The position numbers and the translations under genes were made by a program. Under the pieces are notes generated by a model. The model had not been told where the DNA came from. It saw nothing but the letters and a program-made list of their open reading frames with translations, and did no database searches. A stretch of 64,000 bases of DNA, taken from Epinephelus fuscoguttatus (lineage: Eukaryota; Chordata; Actinopteri; Perciformes; Serranidae). Shown here piece by piece: positions 38,216 through 50,726 of the stretch (the first letter of the stretch is position 1; each line of letters opens with the position of its first letter). The stretch is taken from positions 17,873,207 through 17,937,206 of the forward strand of contig NC_064769.1 in assembly GCF_011397635.1 (NCBI RefSeq), written 5' to 3'.

Positions 38216-40085
38216 GTACAGTATCCCATTTAATCGTCACAGACACGCGAGCCCAGTTGTGATTGACAAGTCATAAGAGCGAGGGAGGCACGCTTAAATG
38301 TGTGTCTGCTGTGCAAAGGTGAACCAATAGCTGATGTTGTTATTAGGTAATCATTAACACGGGTTAATGGTGCGAGAGAAAAAGCACCATATTTCACCTT
38401 TAAGCCTGTTTATAATAAGACATCTCAGTCTAGAGGCTAAAATCAACATGCCTTTACAAAGAATAACACTTTAGGATCTGATTACAACCTAAAAACTAAT
38501 CTCACATCGCTTTAAGTACAATTTCCAAATGCTACCAAAATAAACCCACCACTTATTCTGGCATGTATCTGCAGCTTTGGCATGTATAAACAATGGATAA
38601 ATACATTTTTTGTCCTCGTCAAGTGCACATTGCTTTGGCCTCCACTTGAAATAATCATTTGACTGGAAATCGAGCTGGAACTCTGTTGCATTGCCAAGCA
38701 ACTAACTTGGAAAGAAGGCGTAGGCCCTTCTGCTGCCTCTGTCAAATATTTCTAAAGCCAGAGAATAAAAAAAGCCTCTCTGATCTCCAGCAAATAATAG
38801 TTTAACATGCTGATCCACTAAAACGGCTCACCGGGTTATAAATTGGAAGATCATTTAGTGTGAATGTGAAGAAGCACACAAAAGCTAATATATTTCAGAT
38901 GAGAATTGATGCCATAATGATGTCTCCTAGAGAAAGGAAGGTTAATAAGATTTTGACAGACAGCAGCAAGCACACAGCGGAAACCCCACTTTCACACTCT
39001 TTATCTGAAAAAAGGTGTTTTTTGGACTCCACAGGCAGTATCATTTTTGCAGTAGTCACCGGGTTTTCTGAGGGTGGAGGAGATTGAGCAGTGTGTTTTC
39101 ACAGTTTTCATCCTGCAATCAGCGAGTTAACTGTCCTACTACAACAGGCAGCCAAGTGGAAAGGCATGCGGTAGACTGAGCTCAGGCGCAGGCTGCTGAG
39201 AACCACAACAACATAGGGGTCCTGAGGGCTTTTTAGGTGATCATGCAGGTTGTCCACAAGCAACAGCAGCCGGCCTGTGTTGCACTACACAGGTTACACC
39301 AAAGCTAAAGAAACATGTGTCACAGAGTATGGATTTAGATACTTAGAAACTAATATCTTTAAAAATTCAAACAAAGCACTTGCAGTTCTTCCCTCTCTTG
39401 TGTTTGAGTAGTTTTTGTGACTGTAAGCAGAAAGAAACAGGATTCAAAACACTATCTGAAGCTATTCAAAAGCATCTTGTTTGAATTTCTTTGCACTGAC
39501 GCTGAAATAAATCCAGCAGCGCTCCAGTGTCTAACGTCTTAAATTTTCCCTCTGTCACGTAACAGTCAAAAACAGCGATTACGTCTCTGTCAACATCTCA
39601 GCCGAGGTTATTCCCTCGTGGAACAAGCTTTCATTCACTCGCCCTGGCGTTGTTGGCCATCGCGCTGGCCCCTGTGAACATCCCTTTCAAACCGAGGGAG
39701 AAAGAGACCATCCATCAGCTGGCTTGTTGAGAATATTTATGACTGGCCAGTGCCACAGCGGTTGCTCACTGGCAGGGGCTCCTACAGGGAAGTCCAAGAC
39801 TGAACAAAACGCTAATGACACACAAAGTGTCCTGGTTAGAGGATACGGCTGAGACAAAGAGACAGGGGACACAGACAGGAGGATGCAGATCACACCTTGA
39901 TGTTGGGAATGAGACATTTGTGCATGATAGTGGAGGCTGAAGCGCAGTTATTATCACTGGAATCAGGTGTGAGTATTGATCCAGCAAAAGAAGACTTGAA
40001 ATAATATGTATTGTACATGAATTATTGCTCGGTTATGATTTCCTGCATGCATTTGACAACTTATTACTTGTGTCAGTGCTGAAAG

Positions 40086-40345
40086 GATTAGCTGATTAAT
40101 TGATTAGTCAATCAAAAATGATTTGAGAACAATTCTGATGATCTATAATTAAGCAGAGATTTTTTTTGCCAAGGAAAAAAACGCCAGAATTCTGTTTTCC
40201 AGTTTATCAAATGTGAGAATTTCCTGCTTTTAAGTGTAAGTAAGTATTTGGAATAGCTTTTGGGATTTTGGCTGTTCAGCACCTTTGTTATCAGGAAACT
40301 GTGACAGGCATTATATGGACTCCAAAACGGAGAAATATGGACATT
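40086..40345 (+). repeat. Interspersed repeat (GATTAATTGATTAGTC-type), copy
   Basis: Starts gattaattgattagtcaatc and continues through tctgttttccagtttatcaa, aaatgtgagaatttcctgctttt and gaaactgtgacaggcat. Related to 56955-57490 (inverse strand) and 30640-30770. Recalled as a very common teleost repeat; class not assigned. Confidence 0.55.
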
Positions 40346-41154
40346 TAGAGTTCCAAAAATGACAAGACTACGACCTCATTTGTTAACTTTCTCCTCCAGG
40401 TCATGCTGGCTATCTTCTTACATAAAGGTCTCGTGGCTAGCTGGTGAGCTCTCTGGTCTGACAGCCTATTAAACAGCATTCCAACATACACTAACCTCGT
40501 CCCTCACACAGATTTACTGGCTGTTATTGCAACCCGCATCAATAAAAAAGTACCTTTTAGAAAGCACAAGTGCCTATACTGTGGGACTTTATGGGGATGC
40601 AGCGGATTATTGTCATGTGCTCTGTGAGGCCGGTGTCACACACTGGAGATCGCTGCCATCACACAACCCACAAAACAACTGTCTTTTGTTGCTGGTGATC
40701 ATCCATCTGTGGCAGAAAAGCAAACGAGACCCTTGTAAGTGGGAGAAAAGATCCCGAGCTGGTGTGCTAAGTTGAAGTGGCGGTGGCGGCGGTGGAGGAG
40801 GAGGGAAGGGTGGAGGACAAGAGGAGAAACAGAGGAATGTTTTCAGCCGAAGGAGTGAGTGAGGCTGCAGCGGAATCTGTTTTCATTTTAGGAAAGTATT
40901 ATGACTGATGTGCATTTCCTGACTGCTAGCCTCAGCCTGTTTGAGAGAGAAACAGTGAGAGTGAGACAGAGCAGGGGAGAAAATTAAAGAGGGAGGAATG
41001 TAATGAGAGAGAAGGAGGAAGAAAGAGTGAGAGAGAAAACAGTCATCGTTCTGTGGACTGGGCCGGTTCTCATGACGCCGACTTGAGCCAGAGTCCCAGC
41101 CTGAATGTGAAATGCAAGGAGACAGTCGAGAGCCTCACGACGCAGGAAGCCTCA

Positions 41155-41189
<35 letters not shown>

Positions 41190-41220
41190 TGTGTGTGTGT
41201 GTGTGAGTGTGTGTGTTTGT
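41155..41220. repeat. (GT)n microsatellite
   Basis: An imperfect GT tract with single-base interruptions, in MED13L intron 1. Confidence 0.95.
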
Positions 41221-42070
41221 GCATGTATTGTAAACACTGTAAACCATCTAGACTCGGGAGACAAACTTCAAACACCCATCACATTATACACACACAGACA
41301 AATACACACACGGATGAATTCACCAACATGGGGAGAGGAATAAAATAAACACCCACATGCACACACAAACATATGTATCACAAATGCAACACGCGCGCAC
41401 ATGCTGAATCTCACACTCGTGTTTTATCTCCTTTATCTGGGTTGTGAGTACACCCTATATCCCAAGGACGAAGGCTTGTATAAACATAGGTAGAATGCAG
41501 CGCCCTTAATTAAAGGACTTCCTCTGTCCCCTCGACAGAGTGCAACACTGGTAATTAAGTGTCCTCAAGTGGAGGTCTAATGTGATCAACTAAGAGGTGC
41601 TCATTAGCCAAACTGTATTCCAATAGAGATCTTGCATATATAATAATGATGCTACTGTCTGGCATGGAAATAAAGTGCTAAGAGATGAGGCTGAGGGAAT
41701 ACCATTAACAGCAGTGTCTTGATTTATGGCAGGTGAGTGGCCGTGCCTTGTAAGAAGAAGCAGGTAATCAGGGACGGTGCCTTTTTAATATTAGGCTGTT
41801 TGCATTTCCTCGTTATTAATGGTGGTGGATATTGCAAGGATGCTTAGGGATGAGGAAGAGGCAGCGGTTGGATGAAGTGTGTGTCATGATCAGCCGGAGC
41901 AAAGAATCAGTCGAGATGGGGGTTATAAAGGGCTTGGCACCATTTGGCTGATACGATATCTCTAAGTGTTGTGACCGATAACAAAATAATATTGTTTTTG
42001 ATACCTTCATCTTTTTATTCATGTAACAAAAGAAGGCAAATGAAGTTCCCAAATCTTAAAGATTGTGTAA

Positions 42071-43019
42071 ACTGGGGCTAAGTGGTGCAGAGAAAATCAA
42101 ATATCATGATATTTTTTACACAGCTACAATACTGTAGGGTTGCCTATTGGTGCTTTCACACTATGAGATGTGTAAATATTATCAAAAATGTGGATATAAT
42201 GACTCAAAAAAATCAGAAAATTACATAACTTTACTGTAATGCAGCCTTTAAACCAGGAAAAAAATGACACTTATGTTATTACTGGGGCTGCCCCCAAATA
42301 GTCGACCAAATGTAAGTCAACCAGAAAGTTCATTAGTCGACAAGATTTCATTGGTTACTTAGTTGCAGGAAGAAAAAAAAGTGAAACTGTTAGGAGCTGT
42401 GACTTGTAAAAATAAATCAAAACAGAACAGATACAGGAAATGGCCACGCTCAGCAGTCAGACAGAAAGTCACATTAATTTCCAGGGCTGGTACCTGTGGT
42501 TATTCCACAGGCTAGTTAATAACATGTTGGGCAGGAAATCCAAAGTGTGGGTTCATTTTGAGAAGGTGAGGGACGAACCCAAGGTGATATGTAAACTCAC
42601 CTTCATTGGTCGACTACAAACATGACGTATCATTTGAAACATGTAAAAAGCTATATGCCTGTTAGCCACTTAGCACAATCATTACTGCTTTGCCGACAGC
42701 ATCATTAACAGGCAGCTCGCTCAGTGTGTGACGTGCAATTGTAGATGAAATATAGGCTTATATTAATGAAGGTTCATTAGTACGGTTTTGTATTTCTCTG
42801 TAATGTAGCACAGTATTAACAATGTAATTTAATAATTAAATTTACATTGAAAACATGTGACTGACTAGTTTACCAGTGGCCCTAAATGACAACTACTGGT
42901 TCACCAGGAAAATTCCTTGTCAGGGGGGCAGCCCTAGATATTATGATATCCACAGTCTAAGAAGATATTTAGTCTTAAATCACAATATTGATTTAATATA
43001 GATATATTGCCCAGCCCCT
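42071..43019 (+). mobile_element. hAT-like non-autonomous element (outer), interrupted
   Basis: The left end is ctggggctaagtggtgca ... aaatcaaatatcatgata. The right end is gatatattgcccagcccc, inverse-related to a GGGCTGGGCAATAT terminus I recall from teleost hAT elements. The two halves (42071-42282 and 42937-43019) read as one element once 42283-42936 is removed. The left terminus is decayed and no target duplication is clear. Confidence 0.55.
42283..42936 (+). mobile_element. hAT-like MITE (inner), 654 bp
   Basis: Ends tggggctgcccccaaatagt and ggggggcagcccta form inverted termini. agtcgaccaaatg and attagtcgacaag follow inside the left end, as in a family I recall from fish. Flanks gttattac and gatattat match at 6 of 8 positions, a decayed hAT-type 8-bp duplication. 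No transposase. Confidence 0.65.
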
Positions 43020-43789
43020 TAATAAGCTACATGTTAATCTGGCTAATACATTGGATATATTGCATATTGTTGGTATTGGTGTATATTTATACACTGGCGT
43101 CCTCCAACCCATACAACCAAATAAGTCGGTTATTCCTACGCTCTATTACGACCCACAGGAATGTTTCCTAAATTAGGGCCTCTACCAGTGTCACACCTAA
43201 ATGACAGAATAGGTTGAAGCCCATATGACTGTTAACGTTTGCAGGTTTAAACGTGGTTGGAAACAGTTGCAGTTGCACCAAAATTACTTTAGAAAAAAGA
43301 TCATGTTCTGGCTTAAAATAAATAAGTTTGTGACTACAAATGTAGTTAAAATAAGTCAACGTTGAGTTTTGGCTTCACATGTGACACAAACAGAAGTCTC
43401 CTGGGTGAAAGTCCTGTATTTCATGACCCCTCCATCCACCTCAACTGTCTCTGTTTACGGACTTTCTTGCTCTTTATACTAAGTCACCTGACTTCCTCCT
43501 GTGCTCCTGTCATAATTACTACAGCCACTCAAGGTTATCACCTAACACTAATGTAACTATGGGTTGTAGTAAGCTGCATATATAAACAACCTATGTGGTC
43601 ATATGTTTCTCATTAATAAGTAACACATGCCCATAATGTAATTTAGAAACAATTTTGCCATGACATTTTTTTTCCAGAAGAGAGAACGGACAGGTTAATT
43701 TCTCAACTGTAAATATCTTGGTCCCAATACTTGGATGAAACTTATATAAAAAAAAGAAAAGCTAATGCATGTTGTGGCTTTATTTATCT

Positions 43790-43905
43790 GCAGTGAGGGT
43801 CCAAGGACAGAGGGACGTCACATGCTGTAAAGCCCTCTGAGGCAAATTGTGATTTGTGATATTGGGCTTTATAAGTGAAATTGAATTGAATTGAAGAATT
43901 GAATT
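43790..43905 (+). repeat. LINE-type 3' end with ATTGA tail
   Basis: Reads gtaaagccctctgaggcaaa, then tgatattgggctttata, then a gaattgaattgaa tail. This is the 3' terminus of a LINE2-type family as I recall it. Only about 115 bp remain, so it is 5'-truncated. Confidence 0.5.
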
Positions 43906-45369
43906 TATTAAGAAAACAAAGACCAATGGCAAATATATAATTTTTGGATTTTTTACTGGCAAATAAAACACAAGCAGCTGTATGCAAATATTGCCTATAA
44001 ATAAAAAAGTGAAGGCTGGCGATAATCTATATTTTCGTTATAATTAACAATTTCCAAAAACAGGGTTCCAAATATAAACATTATTTTTAAAAAAAGCTTC
44101 ATAATTTCCAAGAACAGCTGGGCACTGTAGTTTTTAGCAAACGTTATGCAAACAGTTATATATGGTGAATTTGTTGGGGACTATTTTCTGCCACAGGTTT
44201 GTGGGCTATATTTTTTCATTGTATGGAGGAATGTGTCACTCAGGTCAGTGCTGTGGCTCACTGATGTGTTTTTAATGGTTTTTGCACAACAATAGAGTTC
44301 AAACTCTGCTTCAGAGACAATTACTGTTAGCAGGATCAATATATTGTTATTTTTGGTCTTTTCATGGGATTTGTTTACACTAAGAAGATTATAGATTATC
44401 ACCAGATTTATCCTTTAAAGCCCCCTTTAAAAGAACTATCTGATGAAAGATAAGATGATAGGAATCATCACCGAGAATCTGCCAGCTGTTTGTAAAAGCC
44501 ACAAAAGTGGAGTTCATATTGAGATATCTGAGGATGACATTGAAACCATGCCAACGTCCTCTTGCACAAGGAGAGGATCAGTCCAGGTTTCCAAGGCATC
44601 ACCCCCCCAGTCTTCTGCTGTGTGCCCAGTGGAGCAGCTCCATCTGGTTGCTTCTCACTCAACAGTCCGCCCCCCACGCCCAACCTGTGCTTTTGGCTCC
44701 GCTTGCTTGCAATTTTGACAGCGAGCATTGGCTTCACCTTGAGTCTGTGTGTGGCGCCTCCCACTAATCTGCCCCTGTCACTGCTGTGGGAATCCCTTGT
44801 CATCCCAATAGGACTCAACCCTGCAGTGGCCCACCTGTGTGAACATGGCATTCTGTGTGTCAGAAACAGACATACAGGCCCCTGGAATAGTTTGCTGCCA
44901 TAACAAAATGATTTGTGAACAAGGATTGCTCACTCGTGCTCCTGTTTTTACTACACATCTCTTTTCTATTAAATCGTCCCAGAGTGTAGTCATGGATCTT
45001 ATCTGAGCGGTAGGCTTGTCAGAGCCCTGCCACAGAGGTGAAGAACGGTTCAAAGACAGGACAGGGAGGAAGGAGGAGGGGAGGAGGGAGGGAACCACCG
45101 CTGGTCCCGGAGCTGGAAATGGGACGGGATGGGCAGGAGTATTTTGGAGCACGGTGGCTTGAGTGTGAAATATGTAAGCCCTGCAGTGCCAGCTGTGTTC
45201 TATTCTTAGCACCCGCTGGTGTTCCTGCATGTGTGCAGGGCGACAGAAGGCTGAGTGGGAAAAGAGGATTGGTAGGAATGGGCAGTAGCTGGTGCCATCA
45301 AGTGCTTGTGATTGCTGGAAAGTTAGCTAGTTGGCTAGAGTATGCACTGAGAGGATAGATAGATTTTAA

Positions 45370-46794
45370 AGGGGACCTATTATGCCGTTCCTTATTTTTT
45401 TTGGTCTTGTAATATTACAATGTCTGCTGTTCATATTAAACGCGGCCAAAGTTTCAAATAATGAGGTTAATGTATGTAAAAGTAATCCCTGTGAGAAAAA
45501 TCGTCAGACTTGACACTGTTCTGAATTCTCTGTTTCTGTTTTTTTTCTACTTTCAAGACAAGATGATGTCATCTTTTGACATATTTCTTTATATGGTCAT
45601 CTGCTCCAGGCATGCTACTGCAAGTGTTAACATTACATACTGCTACATGTAGCTACATGCTAACATCAGGGAAACATGTAATCTTGGTTGCCAGTATGGT
45701 CATTTCTTCTTGATTTCAGATCATATTCTTGTTGGAACATATCCAGTTGTGAAAATATTGGTTTAGAAGCTTTTACTGGGGATTTTTCACAGTAGAAAGT
45801 TCCACTACTTTCCATTGCAGTCATTCCCCAGCTGCAGTGATCATGCAGAGATGTTGAGATATGAAAGACCTGCAAACACTGACCAATCAGAGCAGACTTG
45901 AGCATTTTCGGGAGGGAGGGCTTAAAGAGACAGGCGCTAAAATGAAGCGTTTCAGGCAGAGGGTGTTTTTTTGAACATTAAAGCATGTAAACACGTTCTA
46001 CTAGAAACCTAAAATACAAGTATAAACTGGAAAATTAGCACAATATTGTAAAACTTCAATTAAAAGCCTAGACTGAATTAAACACCTAGTCCCTTTTACT
46101 AGCCTGGTGTAGCTACACACTTTGACAAATAATGGCCTGTCTTTGGATGAATAAAACCACATTGTTGACTGCCCACTTGAGCTAATGTTAGCTAGCTGCT
46201 GAGCTTGTGTATACAAATACAAATGTTTAAACTTTTGTCAGTATGGAGATGGTACACATTGTTAGCTCGGTTGATTTCGTTTCTACTGAAACCACAAGCA
46301 CCAGACAAGACCATTAGTCATTCAGATTTACCGGCATGACAGAAAACAAGTGGTGACTCCCTTCTTCAGAAGTGGTCATAAAGTCAAAATATGTGTCCAT
46401 TTCCTGATCACATGGAAAGTTATTTATAATTCTTTAGTCCATGAGGGTCCACCCATCAAAAGAATCAGTGTTTTACATAAAAATGAATCCAGTAATGAAT
46501 ATTGTTTTAAAAGGATAAAGTGGTGTCATATAGGTATTCTGGGTGCTGTCAAACAAGTGTCATAACATAATTGATGTGTTATTCAAAGCCTAATTTTTAT
46601 ACAAGTTATATTCATACTGCTTTGAATAATGTATTTGATGGCATTTCCCACCTTTGCTGGGCAACAGTTTAGTGTAAAAGGAATTAAAGGCCTGTCCCAT
46701 GTAGACGTCTGTCCCTAATGTATGCCTGTTGAGTTCAGTGGTTTAAACAAATAATAGCCCGGGCTACTAATTGAAGTTTTACAGTAGGTCCCCT
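45370..46794. mobile_element. TTAA-flanked DNA transposon with AGGGGACCTA termini, 1.4 kb
   Basis: Perfect 10-bp inverted ends (aggggaccta and taggtcccct) with TTAA at both borders (45366-45369 and 46795-46798). TTAA targets point to Kolobok or piggyBac. The interior has only short ORFs, so it is non-autonomous. Lies inside MED13L intron 1. Confidence 0.72.
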
Positions 46795-48228
46795 TTAATG
46801 TGGTAGCTGGTTGAGGTGAAGCTAATTGTATACTTTACTTATCCTGTTGGGTACTCAGCATTTATATGCTGCAAAAAAAACCTTCTTAAAAGGACACATT
46901 TATTAGTTATTTAGTCATTTTAGCCAGTTTTTAATACACTATAACTCCGAATGAGGGATCAGCACTCTGTAATCAAGAAAATTACACTTGTTTCTTGATG
47001 ATTAATGAATTCATGACACCTGATTGTTTGGATAATGAATATTTCTCTATGAAATGAAGAGGAGTAGCAGTTTTAGGCAGGGAAACATCAAAGTTATTTT
47101 GCACCAGAGCTGAATTTAGTTCTGTCTCCTGTAGTAAGACACAATTCCCTGAAACGCTGGTATTTCTCCCCTATGGATTAACACAGTTTCCCTCCAAACT
47201 ATTACATTTTAGATGTGTGCCGCTACACTCCCTCTGATCTGAACCCAACGTCTGAAGCCTTGTTGTCTGATTGGTAGATAAATTCCAAAAAACAGATACG
47301 GCTTGTGTTCGATAATGCTGCTGCTCTCTGTGCCATCACAAGATCTGTTCGCAATCTCTTCACCTGACTGCAGACACCTTGACAAAGAGAATTTCTTTAA
47401 AGGGAGATACTGCCCTGCTTGTAACTGGGCAAATATTTTCTGCAAGCCAGACAGCTTTGCCAATATCATGGTTGGCTGGGATTCAATTGCAGTTAAAGCA
47501 CACTTAGGTTAAAGGGTGTCTTTTTAGAGCCGCAAAACAAGGGGAGAGAGAAAACATTAATGTTGGCTGCCGCGCTGTTGCAAATTCTAATTATCATGTG
47601 TTCATGTTCCATTGAGAGATTATCTGCGACCAATCAGACGGGTACTTGATGAGAACAAACACATTATGTGCAGACTGTTGATTCACAGCCATTTGTGGTG
47701 CATTGATTCTCCCTGCGCTGCCAAACGGCGCTCTCTCTCATCTTGAATTAGGCAGACACCCATGATTTTTCAGATGCTAATGAAAATTTGTACAGCTCAA
47801 TTTCAGTCCTGGCTTGCCTCACAGAATAAATGGACTTTGCAGTATAAAAGTGAGGCACAAAGGGTTTGATAGAGTATTTACCAGGCATGACTGAGTGAGC
47901 ATGGAGCTGCAGGGCTAAGTGTTTCGGCAGGGCGGTGTTGGCAGAGCTAGGAACATGCCATGGTACCATTGTATCTGTTGTAGAGAGTGAACGGACAGGA
48001 GAGTAGGACTTGAGTGGGATTTATATAAAGCTGTGTGTGAACTGTGTTTCGAGAAGTGCAGCGGACTTCTAGTGTTAAAGCTCTGATTGGCTGCCACTCC
48101 CACGTAGTGAGCAAACAACAGATTACAGACAGCAGCCAGGTGAGTTGCAGGTTGAAACCTGTTCAGGTGTGACCTACGGTGGAGTTAATGGCTTGGCCCT
48201 GCCTACGTCCTGCACACACAGACTCCCT

Positions 48229-48230
<2 letters not shown>

Positions 48231-48286
<56 letters not shown>
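48231..48286. repeat. (CA)n microsatellite
   Basis: About 28 uninterrupted CA units in MED13L intron 1. Confidence 0.97.
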
Positions 48287-48288
<2 letters not shown>

Positions 48289-50328
48289 CAGAGGCATTGC
48301 TGCTTTCCAGTTTTTCTCCTTTATATTTTGTTTATCTGGTGTGTAATGAAACAGGGAGAAGTCATGCTGATTTATGCAGGCCTGTCATTTTATCTGAAAT
48401 GGCATCCCTGTGGAAAAAATCAATGCAGGAAATTACAAGCCAAATTAGATATTTTTCATACAGCTTATGCCCCATTTGCTCAATTTCAGGAACAATCAGA
48501 CTATTAACTACTTGTAGGCATTTCCGAAGCCTCCATGCAGTGCTAATTGTACAATTACTGCGTTGAATTCTCTCTTTTCTCTCGCCAAAGAAACTCGGTG
48601 AGAAATCCCACACTGCAGTGTCTTGCTTCTGGTAATCCCAGGACTTTCCTGACGCATGTATGACGTGCTTGATAATATCTTTAGCCAAATTTGAGCTCAT
48701 GAATTCCAGCTGTAAGGAACAAACGGAGGTGTAGCTGTGCTCAGCAGAGACAACATACAGAGGCGTACAGTACAAGCCTTTGTGATTTTTAGAGTAAAGT
48801 AAGGGACCACAATGTTACATTTCCACTGTAACCCTGGAGACAGAAATCTCAAAAAACTGAATACCTTGCTCAATTCCTATAGATGTTGTATGTTGCCTAG
48901 CAACTGCTGTTTTTACTGTTTTTACTTTTTCTCTCTGTCCTCTGTTTTTCCTTCTTTGTGATTCTGTTTTTCTGTCTTTGTCTGCGTCTTTCTCTCATTT
49001 CTCCCTCCCCGTGGCTTGTCACGGTTAATTAAGTTACACCAGAGACACTGGTAAAGCAGAGACTGGTTTATTTATTTGCACGTTAATAATTTAGGCTAAG
49101 CAGGGCCACTGCTTTAGCCTGTCCCCTAACACTTTAAAAGCAGCCTGACGCTGCAGCTTTGTGTTGTTTTATTTGCCAAGTGGCTGGGGATCTTGTCAGC
49201 CCTTTCAGATGCTGCAGTGCCACTGTACACAATGTCTCGCTGTCCTTATTGGTCTTCCACTGCTGTCGCCTCCTGCCTCCCGCCTCTCTTTGTGTCAGGT
49301 GAGAAGTCATGGCTTGATGGAGGCTTTCTGCGGTGTGATTGGCAGGTCTATCCGTCACTCAGCCCTGGGGACTCTCGCTGCTCTAATTAGGTCGCTTGGC
49401 TTGCTCACCTCCCAGGGCTGGATGCTACAGCAGAACACAGATCAAATGACGGTCCCTTGTTTTGTAGGGACTTGTAAAGGTGGCGGCAGAAGGCAGAGGA
49501 AAAGCATCTGTTTAGTGTCTGCAGCCCCAGAGGCCTTCTTTCTACACCTGTTTGGTGCTTTTGTGTCGCTCTCTCTCCCTCACAAGTGCAGTAATGTGCA
49601 TCGCTCTTCATTTGTGGTGTAAAATGCCAGAGGGGAGCGCGACTCCTTGTGGGTTAATTTGATTTCAGCGGGTTAATTGATGAAGGGGGAGTCGTTGCCT
49701 GTTCTGATTTCTGCCACTGGCTCTTCTAACTGGTGACTTCTCACTGCTGACTTAGCAGCTCAGCCACCTTCATTGTCTTTGTTCATATTTGCTTTTTCAC
49801 ACTTGATTTTGTATTAACCTGCTTCAGCGTGCCACTTCTGAACATTGTGCCGTTAAAGTTGTAATCCTTAAGATTTAAATCCTGGTTGATGGTATCTGGT
49901 GCTCACAGCAAGTGTGGTTTAGTACAGCAAATGCTCCTTGAGCAGCTACTTTATCAGGAATACAAAAGAGCAACTGTTGTATCTGTTTACCACGCACTCA
50001 CACACAGTCACCATGTTTTAATAAAGAAGTCATATAATATTTTGCCCTTTCCTTTATGCTATGAGCAACCACCATCTGATTTCATGCCACGAACAAGGCA
50101 AGTAATTTTCTGCACAACAGAAGAGAGTTGAAAAATGTGCAAAATGACTCTTTTGTAGATGCTTTAGGACAAATACGATGAGCACTAACCTCTGTGGCAA
50201 ATAAAATCAAAAAACTAAAAAATAATATATAAATAAATATATAAATAAAATAAAATAAAATTACAAAAATCTTGTGCGTAGGTAGGCAATTAAAATTGAG
50301 CGAGAAAATGGCGGACTCCGCCACTAAT

Positions 50329-50726
50329 TAGGGGTTTAAGGATACATTGATATGGATTGAAATAGTGATTCAGTAATAAACAATCCAATACCATCGGTGT
50401 CAACTGAAAACACTAATACATATCGTCATCTTTAAGATACATCTTTATTGTAAAATTCCTGTGGCATGTCTGTGTCATCATTTCCGTCCAAGCACATGCA
50501 AACAGCACTAGTGGCCTAGTGCCAGGCAAGTAATGGCCAGCAGCCAAGATTAAGACAATGAGGATATTTACTGATATTGTCTCATATTGATCACATGCCC
50601 TTAAATTAGATTGAATCAAAATCATATGGCATGTGGCAGACTTTGTGATATCAGCAAATATTGTATTGCTGTCCAACAAATCGATATTATATTGTATCAA
50701 GATGCAACTTGCGATTTACACCCCAA
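50329..50726. mobile_element. hAT-like MITE with 8-bp target duplication, 398 bp
   Basis: Left end taggggtttaag, right end (reverse complement) ttggggtgtaaatc. Immediately outside are ccactaat (50321-50328) and ccactaac (50727-50734), an 8-bp target duplication with one mismatch. The interior is rich in gata/tatc words, such as caaatcgatattatattgta, typical of this teleost group. No ORF of note. Confidence 0.68.

Noticed and set aside
44443..45358. Cluster of overlapping ORFs of 86-150 codons on both strands
   Set aside because: A GC-richer patch lengthens ORFs in all frames. No frame shows conserved protein features or splice sites.
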